64,000 bases of DNA, taken from assembly GCA_047967505.1 (NCBI GenBank), contig CM106538.1; one strand, given 5' to 3'. The DNA comes from Dipteris shenzhenensis (Eukaryota; Polypodiophyta; Polypodiopsida; Gleicheniales). Positions 32,816 to 41,580 of this stretch are shown piece after piece. The notes under the pieces are model-generated. The model was not told where the DNA came from. It did not search any database and saw only the letters and a list, made by a program, of their open reading frames with translations. The number at the start of each line of letters is the position of its first letter. The first letter of the stretch is position 1. Position numbers and translations under genes: made by a program.

Positions 32816-33015
32816 GGGTTAGGGTTTAAGATTTAAGATTTAGGGTTTAGGATTTAAGATTTAGGGTTTAGGATTTAGAGTTTAGGGTTTAGGATTTATT
32901 GTTTAGGAGTTTAGGATTTAGGGTTTAAGAATTAAATGTTTAAAGTTTAGGATTTACGGTGGTTAAGATGTTTTGGTATTAATTATTTAAAGTTTAGGAT
33001 GTAGGGTTTAGGTTA
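32816..33015. repeat. Degenerate telomere-like (TTTAGGG)n block, inverted relative to 31021-31435
   Basis: Copies of TTTAGGGTTTAGGATTTAAG run across about 200 bases. With the C-strand block on the other side, the palindrome array is flanked as if by two telomere ends pointing outwards. Confidence 0.8.
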
Positions 33016-33146
33016 ATGCCTTCTCTGCTAGTTTTGATATAGAAGTTATTAAGTAATAATAAGCTCAATGATTATTTATTAAATGTTCATTTTGAGTTGC
33101 TAATTTACTTTTATACATAAAACAGGTATTCACCCTAACAGAGGGT

Positions 33147-33713
33147 ATGGATGTGGTGTTATATAAGAAGAATGAAGTGGTGGCTTTTGGACGAATTCAT
33201 AGTCTTGATCCTATGAATGTGTGTCATTTTCAACGTTGTGGTGAGAGAAGATGTGTAGTGATAATCACCAACGTTGTAAATCCTGAAGTACATTTAAAAT
33301 ATCCACATGGAGACTTTGAAACATTGGGAGATATCTTACAATGTGATATATTTGATATGCAAGCACACAGAACACTCTGGGACCAAGACGAAATTGTTCC
33401 AAAGACATACTTTCAAGATATCAAGAAAACTTATATCCAGGGGGAAAAAGTACAGATGTTATCTCACTTCAGAGAAGTTTTAGCAATTGGCAACTTTAAG
33501 GGCTATGCTCAGAGTTTTCTCTGTATAGTGGAGATAATTAAGTTGACTAGTGCAGGTGTCATTCAAAATGCAATGGATAGTACTTCACAATTAGACGTCC
33601 ATAATACTACGTCTCAACTACAAGTTCATAGTACTTGTAAATGGGGGTTAGCTTTCTTGAAATCAAGTTTGCCCAAGACAGTTTCCTTCAATGTCATGGA
33701 AGACACAACATAA
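33147..33713 (+). CDS. Transposase segment 1: N-terminal domain
   Basis: 188 residues starting MDVVLYKKNEVVAFGRIHS; the frame is already open upstream (FTLTEGMDVV) after the acceptor at 33124. The pattern V-x-L-(x4)-VVAxGRIxSLDP and a later I-x-NVVNP block resembles the C-terminal regulatory-type domain of plant Ptta/En/Spm transposase-like proteins; I infer relatedness only. Ends at TAA 33711-33713, one C-to-T from CAA, and continues in frame. Confidence 0.6.
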   Translation: MDVVLYKKNEVVAFGRIHSLDPMNVCHFQRCGERRCVVIITNVVNPEVHLKYPHGDFETLGDILQCDIFDMQAHRTLWDQDEIVPKTYFQDIKKTYIQGEKVQMLSHFREVLAIGNFKGYAQSFLCIVEIIKLTSAGVIQNAMDSTSQLDVHNTTSQLQVHSTCKWGLAFLKSSLPKTVSFNVMEDTT

Positions 33714-33743
33714 TATTATCAGAAGAAAAAGACTATAACACAA

Positions 33744-35321
33744 ATGGGATCCAAATTGATAAGAAGCTATAGTAGTAATCAAGAGTATCATAGTGGCATG
33801 CTCACAGGTATCGAGGACATTATAGTAACAGATGTTGATGCAGAAAAGGTTTCTTGTGTTGCAAGTGACTCAAATATACTCACTGGTATAGAAGACTTGT
33901 CTTGTGTTGCAAGTGACTCGAACAGGCTCACAGGTATAGAAGACTTGTCATGTGTTGCAAGTGACTCGAACAGGCTCACTGGTATAGAAGATTTATCCTG
34001 TGTTGCAAGTGACTCAAACAGGCTCACTGGTATAGAAGACTTGTCTTGTGCTGCAAGTGACTCAAACATGCTTATTGATATAAAAGACAGAAGATGTGTT
34101 GAAAATAATAAGATGGGACCACAAAGAAAAAAACATGCAAAGATCAATGGGATAAGTGATGCAATAACAGGAATTGATGATATTAGTGACAATGATCATG
34201 ATGTTACCACTCGAATACAAGGCAAAAGGGGCAGAGAATCTGAGAATATTGTTGCTAGCATGCCAGAGAATATAGATGGGAGAATCTTGAGTTACGAAGG
34301 AGAAACAGTTCAACCACAAAATTCAAGAGGCATTGGCAACAAATTGACATCAATGAACATGTCGACCAGATTGCCATTTCCAAGATATTATAAGGTATCA
34401 AATAATTCTCAAGCCTACACAGCATTTGATTATAAAGATGAAGATTCAAGGGAAATGGATTCGAGGTTTGATGGTCTTACAACTAGAAAACGCAAGACAC
34501 TATTTACAAAAAGAAAGTATGTGAGTGTGAAGAGGCGAAGAATCATGGCATCAATTCCAGAACCAAAGAGACATGTGATGCTATCCGAGGAGAATATGGA
34601 AAGGATGCTTATGCGAGTTTGTTGCAAGAGACTTTGCATTAGAAAAGTTGGGAAAGATGATTGTGCAGCCATACGCCTTGGTATTTGGAGTAAGACAGCG
34701 CCTAATAGACATAACTATCTTCTTCAAGAGTTTTCATGCTTTCTTCATCAAGGCACTAATCAAGATTTGAGCACAGGACACTGTAAACCTAGATTGAAAC
34801 CCATGGTTAATGGGAGACCCATTTGCAATCGAGGATATCAATGGTTAACTGGACTATCACATGGCACATATTGGACCATCTGGGCAGAGGTGAAAGAAAA
34901 AGTTATTCATACAATTCATGGAAATACCTACAAGCTTAAATGCCATGGAAGCACTATAAATGCAACCGCAACATTAAAGCAAGTTCTCAAAGACCATGCA
35001 TTACCACAGCCTCATCTTCAACAAACAATGCTAGATGGACGTGTCGAATGCCAACAACATCTTCCTTTGGGAATGACAAAGAAGGTCGTCCTAGAGACTG
35101 TCAATAAAACTTTACAAGACAGAGACGAGAGCATGATTTCACGATCAACCTTGTACAAAATTTGGCGTAGAGATTTTTGCCATGTCAAGACACCATCAAA
35201 GCAAAGGATGTCAAAATGTAAGACATGTGATGAATTAAAAAATGCCATTGAACATAGTAAATGTGAGCAGCAGCGAGGAAGATATATTAAATGGCGATCA
35301 ATCCATTTACGTCATGTGTAG
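33744..35321 (+). CDS. Transposase segment 2: repeats, basic and DNA-binding-like region
   Basis: 525 residues. Contains four copies of the 16-residue repeat LTGIEDLSCVASDSNR (33879-34070), a basic segment with RKRKTLFTKRKYVSVKRRR (likely nuclear localisation), and a Cys-bearing region (RVCCKRLCIRK, LSTGHCKPRLKP, ICNRGYQWLTGLSHGTYW). An HGNTYK motif and LYKIWRRDFCHVKTPSKQRM leading into CKTCDEL follow. This order (HGN, S-x-L/F-x-K-x-W, C-x2-C before the catalytic core) is what I recall for DUF7869-type proteins. Ends TAG 35319-35321, consistent with CAG. Confidence 0.65.
   Translation: MGSKLIRSYSSNQEYHSGMLTGIEDIIVTDVDAEKVSCVASDSNILTGIEDLSCVASDSNRLTGIEDLSCVASDSNRLTGIEDLSCVASDSNRLTGIEDLSCAASDSNMLIDIKDRRCVENNKMGPQRKKHAKINGISDAITGIDDISDNDHDVTTRIQGKRGRESENIVASMPENIDGRILSYEGETVQPQNSRGIGNKLTSMNMSTRLPFPRYYKVSNNSQAYTAFDYKDEDSREMDSRFDGLTTRKRKTLFTKRKYVSVKRRRIMASIPEPKRHVMLSEENMERMLMRVCCKRLCIRKVGKDDCAAIRLGIWSKTAPNRHNYLLQEFSCFLHQGTNQDLSTGHCKPRLKPMVNGRPICNRGYQWLTGLSHGTYWTIWAEVKEKVIHTIHGNTYKLKCHGSTINATATLKQVLKDHALPQPHLQQTMLDGRVECQQHLPLGMTKKVVLETVNKTLQDRDESMISRSTLYKIWRRDFCHVKTPSKQRMSKCKTCDELKNAIEHSKCEQQRGRYIKWRSIHLRHV
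33879..34070 (+). repeat. Four in-frame 48-bp tandem repeats
   Basis: Each unit encodes LTGIEDLSCVASDSNR with one or two changes; a more diverged half unit precedes it (33806). Units are 95% or so identical, suggesting recent expansion in the transposase gene. Confidence 0.9.
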
Positions 35322-35564
35322 GATGCTCGAAAGTTGTATGCTTCTTGGAGAGAGGAAGCTATTTCACATGTCGATAAGTCCATGTGCATCACGATTGATG
35401 GCATGGACCAGAATACAACCACTTTGCCACGATATAGACATATCCCACCGGCATTGGAGGGCAAACGTGGACTAAAAACACACTTGTGTGGAGTATTAGT
35501 ACATGGATACCGAATCTTTTGTGATGTATGGATTGATAGTTTGCATGAACATGATAGTAACTAG
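35322..35564 (+). CDS. Transposase segment 3: first catalytic aspartate
   Basis: Same frame after TAG 35319. DARKLYASWREEAISHVDKS leads to CITIDGMDQNTT with the candidate catalytic D751 and a PRYRHIP...LKTHLCGVLVHGY block typical of an RNase-H-fold first strand and following loop. Ends TAG 35562-35564. Confidence 0.65.
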   Translation, partial: DARKLYASWREEAISHVDKSMCITIDGMDQNTTTLPRYRHIPPALEGKRGLKTHLCGVLVHGYRIFCDVWIDSLHEHDSN

Positions 35565-36443
35565 GTTGTTACATCAATCATGAAAGCAATAAGAAAGGTC
35601 AGAGATGCTCGCGGATGTTTGCCTAACACATTGCGAATACAAGCTGATAATTGTTGGAGAGAGAACAAGAATAAATATATATTTGCTTTATGCTCTATGT
35701 TGGTTGGTTTGAAAATATTTGAAGAAGTGGAAGTTGGCTTTCTTCTTGTCGGCCATACACATGAAGACATAGATCAAATCTTCAGTGTTATCTCTGGTGA
35801 GTTGAAGGCAATGGATGTTTTGACAATGGAGGATATGCTATTTCGAATTGGGAAAAAAATTGGAGGTTCTCATAAGGAAGAATCAGAAGTGGCTATCTTA
35901 GAGAGGATGGTAGATTGGAGAGCATTTATAGAGCCACATTTACAAACAGGAGATGATGCCCTAATAGGACACACAAATCCACACTACTTTCGGTTTCACA
36001 TGCATAACAATATTCCAGTGATGCAATGGAAGCACTACTCAATAGATGGAGATCATTTATGGAGTGAGTCATATGCTTTATTACAACGAATAATTCCATT
36101 GGAGGAAACTAGATTTGTTCTTGCAAAAAACAAATCACTTGACATAGATGAAATGAAAGGCTTGAAAGCCTTCATTAAACATCTTCAAAGTATGATGCAG
36201 AAATATCCTGAGCAATCAACTAAGAATTTGGAGACAATTAAATCAACTAAAGCACTTATCCAATCTTTAGAAAGACAAGAAAACTTAATGAGCATTGAAT
36301 ACTCTGAATCCTTTTGGCTGGAACAAGCTAGGTCACCAAGTTTTCCTTTGGATATAAATATGTTAGTAGATATGGAGGAAGCAGAGGAATGCCTTTTACC
36401 TCGAAAATATTGTGGCAGGAAGGGAGACAAACCCTTACCATAG
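35565..36443 (+). CDS. Transposase segment 4: D834 and GHTHED catalytic motifs
   Basis: Same frame. RIQADNCWRENKNKYIFALC holds candidate D834; EVEVGFLLVGHTHEDIDQIF holds candidate E873 with H870 and H872. Downstream is an alpha-helical region with HHN-like and KSLDIDEMKGLKAF segments. Spacing of about 38 residues between the second and third acidic residues is within the DD(34-39)E range of many transposases. Ends TAG 36441-36443. Confidence 0.7.
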   Translation, partial: VVTSIMKAIRKVRDARGCLPNTLRIQADNCWRENKNKYIFALCSMLVGLKIFEEVEVGFLLVGHTHEDIDQIFSVISGELKAMDVLTMEDMLFRIGKKIGGSHKEESEVAILERMVDWRAFIEPHLQTGDDALIGHTNPHYFRFHMHNNIPVMQWKHYSIDGDHLWSESYALLQRIIPLEETRFVLAKNKSLDIDEMKGLKAFIKHLQSMMQKYPEQSTKNLETIKSTKALIQSLERQENLMSIEYSESFWLEQARSPSFPLDINMLVDMEEAEECLLPRKYCGRKGDKPLP

Positions 36444-36908
36444 TTTATACCATGTAATGAGATTGAAGAGGGTCTATTTGTTGCAGTTTGGGCATCTGAG
36501 TTGGATGACCAAGGTGGCCCAATTTGGGTTGCAAAGGTTACTAAGATAGAAAGGGATGACAAGGGAACTCCTATAACATTTACAGCTTTATGGTATGAAC
36601 CAAAGCCATTAAAAAATCTCCCGAGAAGATATACAATAAAACAACTCTATGAGGGATGCTTGCAAAAGAAACGTGAATGGGCTCCAAATAATGAGGGATT
36701 AACAGAGGTGGAAGTCAGTAGCATTATTCATTGCTGGAAATCGAGGACACGAAGTTTTAAAAAGAAGCATGGATACAATGTTGAAAAATGTATCACAATC
36801 CCTGATCCAAGTCGTGTCCATATTAAACATCATTTGGCAAGACTTGACCCATCAAGCTCAAATACATTACATGAGTCTGATGACTCTGAACGAGATTCAG
36901 ATGCATAA
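36444..36908 (+). CDS. Transposase segment 5: C-terminal chromo-like domain
   Basis: Same frame. FIPCNEIEEGLFVAVWASE then GPIWVAKVTKIERDDKGTPI and a YEPKPLKNLP stretch resemble a small beta-barrel (chromo/BAH-like) reader often found at the end of such transposases. Ends with SERDSDA and TAA 36906-36908, probably the genuine stop because the right subterminal repeats begin here. Confidence 0.55.
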   Translation, partial: FIPCNEIEEGLFVAVWASELDDQGGPIWVAKVTKIERDDKGTPITFTALWYEPKPLKNLPRRYTIKQLYEGCLQKKREWAPNNEGLTEVEVSSIIHCWKSRTRSFKKKHGYNVEKCITIPDPSRVHIKHHLARLDPSSSNTLHESDDSERDSDA

Positions 36909-37149
36909 GATAATGTTTTGTATGCTTTTTTCCATACAAATGGTGTATCTATACACCACCAATAACGAGATTCAGATGCATAAGATAATGTTTTGTATGC
37001 TTTTTTCCATACAAATGGTGTATCTATACACCACCAATAAGATAATTTATTGTATGGTTTGTTTTTTAAAAAAGGGTGTATCTATACACCACTTATGTAT
37101 TGACTTCAACAAACTCTTTAAAAAAAAAAAAAAGGTGTATCTATACACC
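36905..37149 (+). repeat. Right subterminal hairpin repeats
   Basis: GGTGTATCTATACACC occurs exactly at 36942-36957, 37017-37032, 37075-37090 and 37134-37149, within a 75-bp tandem unit and two diverged ones. Left-end counterparts are at 22379 and 22408. Likely transposase-binding sites, by analogy with subterminal repeats of CACTA-like elements. Confidence 0.75.
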
Positions 37150-37474
37150 ACTTATATGTTGAATTCAACAAACTCTTTTCATATGGTGTCATATTTTCAC
37201 TTCATAGTGTTAAAATTGAACTTGAGTTAGGAGACTACTATTATTATTATTATAGTTATTGGATGGAGGCACCATGCATGAGTTTGGGAATTATAGCTTC
37301 AGCGAGCCATTTTTTTTAAAATTAGAGGTTACCACTTGACTTTTTACTAGCTTAATAAGGCCATATTTGTATATAAGTGACCCATTAAGTGCTCAAAAAA
37401 CCCAAATTTTTAGCTCACTAAGTGAAGTTGAGTGGAAAGGATATGCTCCAAAAAAAAGTCCAAACCAAGAGAGA

Positions 37475-37501
37475 AAGTCCAAAAATTTTGAATAGTGTGT
37501 T
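37475..37501 (-). repeat. Right terminal inverted repeat
   Basis: Reverse complement AACACACTATTCAAAATTTT plus TGGACTT; one mismatch to the left copy. Two further AAGTCC boxes lie inside it (37456 and 37475). Confidence 0.8.
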
Positions 37502-37565
37502 AAAATGGTATTCTTTATTGACATAGAGTAGTATCACAAAGATCGTCAAAGCTTGAATGCATAAG

Positions 37566-37975
37566 CTACTCTAGTCTACGCTTCTTCCTGCTTGGCTCAG
37601 ATCCCTTTTTTGCTTGCTGACGCAGAGATGGCTGCACAATTTCATTCTCTATATCTTGAGGATTTGTAATGCTAGCTAGCCCTGCAATAGCTATAATACT
37701 TTGGAGAGGATAGGATCATGTGTCCGAGAACAAAACTAAAGCTACACTACATCTAATCAGAACAACATGATTTGTAGTAGCATGAATGGGCCTCATCTTC
37801 ACCATCCGACTGAGGACCCTGAACTTCATGATGTTCATCTTTCCATCCGGTGATAATTGTCAATGGAACACCAAAATGTGTTGAGCCACTCTGTTGATGT
37901 AGTGGCCGATCAAAGCCATCCCCCCACCAGAAGACCCTCTGGTTCCACCCTTGCGTCTGGTATATTCATCAACCC
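37566..37975 (-). pseudogene. Possible exons of an unrecognised minus-strand gene
   Basis: Two coding-like pieces on the minus strand. One (about 37970-37760) reads TQGWNQRVFWWGDGFDRP and FGVPLTIITGWKDEHHEVQ before a stop. The other (about 37700-37566) reads IAIAGLASITNPQDIENEI and ends with SRKKRRLE and TAG, a basic C-terminus. Codon-like composition is better than neighbouring DNA, but no family is recognised and no start is clear. It lies just outside the transposon end. Confidence 0.35.
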
Positions 37976-38060
37976 ATAAGATATCTTGCAACCAACATAT
38001 TACATCAAAACCCAAAGATTATATAAATTAATAAAATATCATTTTTCATTAATAAGAATA

Positions 38061-38556
38061 AGGGTTTTTCACATATGAAAAATAATATCTTTAAAAAATC
38101 ATATTTGGGAGGCCACTGAGACCCTAGCAACCATGTGCATCAATTTTATGCCAAAAAGCCCCCTGTAAGCCCAAAATCCGACATCGTGCGACTAGAGCCT
38201 AGTTTCTGCAATGCGACCAGAGCCCAGTTTGTGTAGAAACTGGGCTCCTAGACCCTAGCAACCATGTGCATCAATTTTATGCCAAAGAAACCCCTACAAG
38301 CCCAAAATTCGACATCGTGCAACCAAAGTCTAGTTTCTGCAGTGCGACCAGAGCCCAGTTTGTGTAGAAATTGGGCTCTAGGCACAAACTGGGCTCTGGT
38401 CGCACTATAGAAACTGGGCTCTGGTCGCATGATGTCGAATTTTGGGCTTGCAGGGGTTTTTTTGGCATAAAATTGATGCACATGGTTGCTAGGGTCTCAG
38501 TGGCCTCCCAAATATGATTTTTTAAAGATATTATTTTTCATATGTGAAAAAACCAT
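38061..38556. mobile_element. Foldback element with ~92-bp inverted arms
   Basis: The left arm (38061-38155: TTTTTCACATATGAAAAATA to TTTTATGCCAAA) and right arm (38462-38556) are near-perfect inverted repeats. Between them a 131-bp unit starting ACCCTAGCAACCATGTGCAT is duplicated (38121, 38252) and GAGCCCAGTTTGTGTAGAAA occurs in both orientations. No coding capacity. MITE or foldback type. Confidence 0.75.
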
Positions 38557-38899
38557 AACCCTAATTGTTTACACAAATGGAGTGGGAGGGGCATGTGTCA
38601 GGGGCAAGTGGCATTGGCAGGATGTCCTAGGTTTAAAATCATAACATTTTGTTGGGTTTTGTACTCTAAACCCTAAACCCTAATTTTTATTCCCTAAAAC
38701 TAATAAAATTCCATGTGGCCTGAATAAAAACCACAAACTTGTTATTTTCCCTATGTTTCAAAACCATAACCCTAATTTTTTCCACAAATGGAGTGGCAGG
38801 GGCAAGTGACAATGGCGGGATGCGCTGGGTTTAAAATCATAACATTTGGTTGGGTTTTGTACCCTAAATCCTTAACCTTATTTTTTATTCCCTAAATAA

Positions 38900-39110
38900 A
38901 ATTTGGGAGGCCACTGAAACCTAGCATGGCATGTGCATCATTTTCAAGCAAAAAAATGCCCTGAAAACCCTAAATCCAACATCATGCAACCAGAGCCCAC
39001 AGTTTCTGCAGCACATGGTTGCTTGGGTCTTAGTGGCCTCCCATTTTTTTTTACATATTTTTTTCCTAAATTACAAAACCATAACCCTAATTGTTTCCAA
39101 AAATCGAATG
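38900..39110. repeat. Diverged copy of the foldback element
   Basis: TTTGGGAGGCCACTGAAACC, ATGTGCATCA, CCAGAGCCCA and the inverted TTAGTGGCCTCCCA repeat the arm and centre motifs of 38061-38556 in shorter form. Confidence 0.6.
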
Positions 39111-39338
39111 GCAGGGGCAAGTGGTAGTGGCAGGATGTCTTGGGTTTAAAATCATAAATTTTGGTTGGGTTTTGTACTCTAAGCCCTAAACCCTATTTTA
39201 TATTCCGTACCAGTTGAAGAAAAAGCAATGATTTTTGTTGCTAAAATGGAACCTAGAATTATACTGATGATTTTGAATCACATGATGAAGTTGGCAAAGC
39301 TACATACCTTTTCTGCCTCATCACAGAGTGTGTTAGCT

Positions 39339-39995
39339 CTACAGTGTCCAACTGGACTCCCTTTTGTGGTTGGTCTTGAACTTCATGCTGGCTTGAGGTG
39401 CCAGCTTCTTCATCTCTCTCCCCAAACTCTGCAAATTCATGAACTGCTCATTGGACATGTCGTACTCTGGTGTAGCACCCTCGATTGCCTTCTGTGTTAG
39501 TTGGATTGCCTCTAGATCAGTGAGGCTTGAGTCATCAAAACGTGCAATCTCATCGATTGCTGGATTGACTGGAGCATCAAAGTTAATGACATCATCAAAA
39601 GTGTCATTCGAGAGCCGACATAGCACCTCATCCTCTCAGAGACCGGTTTCTTCCATCACTTCCAATAGGGTACGGTATTCCTCACCCTCAATCCTCATTG
39701 GATCAACCGAAGCAAGGTGTGGCTTGGTTGCTGCCTCATCTAGATTATAGGTAGAGGATGGATATGCACGAGTCGGATATAAAGATAAGATGACCTTGCT
39801 TTCAACTTGCTCCTTAGCTATGCTAATAGTATGCTCCTCAGGCTCCAGGTCTAGGTTTAGGTCATCTCCTCCACCACTTGTTGATGGACCTGCTCCACCA
39901 CTTGTGGATGCAAGACCCTCGAGCTGCTCGCCAACATCCTCATCAAACTTGCTAGTCGCAAGGAGAATGGTAAGGGCTGCATCTCTCTCGATCAA
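39339..39995 (-). pseudogene. Unrecognised acidic protein with one in-frame stop
   Basis: A single minus-strand frame of about 219 codons (39995-39339), broken only by TGA 39638-39636. Sequence features: AALTILLATSKFDEDVGEQL, a Ser/Gly-rich linker with STSGGGDDLNLDLE, then EDEVLCRLSNDTFDDVINF and an acidic region. The TGA is one C-to-T from CGA. The composition is coding-like, but I recognise no domain. It could be an exon of the same gene as 37975-37566, now separated by the foldback insertion. Confidence 0.45.
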
Positions 39996-41239
39996 ATGAA
40001 TTGGGGAAGATGAATAACTCAGATATCATTTCATCTGATCTGTTTTGGAGAATGGACAATTGAAGTAGGAAAAGATACACACCAGCCAGACTCTTGTGGA
40101 TATGTTGACTACAGTGGTAACCAAGGAGAATTTTAGCTCTTGCTCAATTTCAATTGGTCTTTAAGAATGAGAAACAATATGAGAGATAGCAAGATCCAAA
40201 GAATTTCATTGAGTGTAGTAATAGAGGAGTTACTATGATCAATCTCCAAGTGGGAAATTGTTGTATGTGGGAATTGATCCTTATTTGTGAGGTTATTTTT
40301 AGTTTTGCTTTGGACCCACTCATGTTTATAATTACTCTATGAATTGAGGGTGTAGGGAGGGCAACACCCCTCCTATTACTATCATCAGCGGTTCCAACGA
40401 GACTGGTGGATGAGTTTTGTGGTCAAATTTGTGAAATGAGGTTGTGGATCATATAGCATGAGAGAAATGGGTACACTAATTGTCTCTTGTATCTTCTCGT
40501 GCAGGCTGGATAAGAAAATCACAAGTAAACATGTTCCCAAAAGATGCTCCATATCTATTACCCCTTGAATGCACGTGATACATAGGGTTTCTTACTAGTG
40601 CACTCCCCGAGAAAGTTTTCTCTATGTTCTTGAACATATGCATGGGATCTATAAGATGAGCAATCTTTAAAGGTATCTAATATGATAAGGTATAGAAAAT
40701 GGACAGTACGTTCAATTTCATCCCTTTTTGCCTTTCTTGTGTATTTTCTTCTCTCTTTTTTTCAAATTTGGTCCACTTCTCACAACAATATGTAGGATCT
40801 CTCCTAGGTGGTATGATTGAAAGTGCCTCGCTCCACATTGGGGATGTCTCGTGTTGTGCTTAAAAAATTTTTCCATATAAATTGCAATAATTGGGACATG
40901 CATCATGGTTTCTATATTCCATTCCTAATTAATCCATTAGTGAACTTGCCTCCACTGAGCCTGCACCCTTGACATGGTTAGAGTATTGTTTTGTGGCAAT
41001 ATATTTGTATGTACTAACCTACATGATAGAGAAAAACAAAGAAGTGAAGGATATAAAACATAAAATATAAAGTAGCCTACAAGATAGAGCAAAACATAAA
41101 ATCATATTCCCTTATTTCTTAAGAAAAATATATGGAGAATGTTAATACAAAGATGTTGCAACATCCAAATTTTTCTTGTAGATTCATGATTAGAAAGCTT
41201 GCTGAAAGCCTTGATACAAATGTTCTTTTCTAAAGAATC
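39996..41239. other. No recognisable gene
   Basis: Only short frames (for example 40906-40718 minus) without known motif. Confidence 0.4.
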
Positions 41240-41580
41240 GGAGTTGTAGCTTCGTTCTTCAACTTTGCATTGTCATCCACATCAATCGTTTATTGGCATC
41301 GACATCATCAATAAACAAATCATCAAACATATCATTCGGTCCATTATCATACATTTGCTCTTCTTTATTATCCTATGTTGGTTTAGGATTTGTTGCATTC
41401 AACCTTAGCAATTGGTATAGTGAAGGCACCTTCTCTTTAATTAACTTGACATACTCTCATGATGATTGAGAAAGATGGGTTCCATGGTGAGGACCCAAAA
41501 TGATATTTGCATCATCATACATCTCACAAGGAAGTTCACATTGTAGCCAATGCACCATATGCCCTACAGTTGTAACTTCT
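41240..41580 (-). pseudogene. Decayed minus-strand ORF, unknown
   Basis: One frame reads HMVHWLQCELPCEMYDDANI, GPHHGTHLSQSS, a TGA, EYVKLIKEKVPSLYQLLRLN, a TAG, and an acidic NGPNDMFDDLFIDDVDANK. The stops are again C-to-T reachable from CGA and CAG. The sequence looks coding and acidic at the end, but I cannot assign it. It may be part of a CACTA-type or other transposon whose end is at 44685. Confidence 0.4.

Larger units (their letters stand above)
33147..36908 (+). pseudogene. DDE-like transposase of the large transposon (GHTHED family), with in-frame stops
   Basis: One frame of 1254 codons, broken only by TAA 33711, TAG 35319, TAG 35562 and TAG 36441, without frameshift. Counting from 33147: N-terminal domain 1-190 resembling a domain in plant Ptta/En/Spm-type proteins; 48-bp repeats at codons 245-308; basic segment 430-480; Cys-containing HTH-like region; KCKTCDEL near 690; then CITIDGMDQ (D751), IQADNCWRENKN (D834), GHTHEDID (E873), and a C-terminal WVAKV chromo-like domain. 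The motifs D-(82)-D-(38)-E fit an RNase-H-fold transposase. The GHTHxDxDQ sequence is shared with a widespread uncharacterised eukaryotic family (labelled DUF7869, from memory). A splice acceptor just upstream (aaaacag, 33124) suggests a further 5' exon. Confidence 0.7.
21925..37501 (+). mobile_element. Probable 15.6-kb DNA transposon with two divergent genes and hairpin arrays
   Basis: Delimited by 27-bp terminal inverted repeats that differ at one base (21925-21951 and 37475-37501). Both ends share subterminal GGACTT repeats, and further in both have copies of a GGTGTA..TACACC hairpin. Inside are an accessory gene on the minus strand (26131 to about 22690) and a DDE-like transposase on the plus strand (33147-36908), transcribed away from a 7-kb centre made of hairpin arrays. 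Flanks (…tttgaaaa / aaaatgg…) allow an AAAA target duplication, but this is low-complexity and weak. The CACAC start recalls the CACTA/CMC group, while the transposase belongs to a different, poorly described family. Both genes carry several in-frame stops, so this copy is probably dead. Confidence 0.7.

Noticed and set aside
31021-33015. A real chromosome end or telomere fusion point
   Set aside because: Repeats are degenerate and have diverged far from perfect TTTAGGG, with unrelated sequence between; true fusion sites show head-to-head perfect arrays.
33147-36908. Reassigned stop codons (TAG/TAA read as Gln)
   Set aside because: The same window uses TAG, TAA and TGA as normal terminators, the intact GDSL gene follows the standard code, and TGA also interrupts frames.
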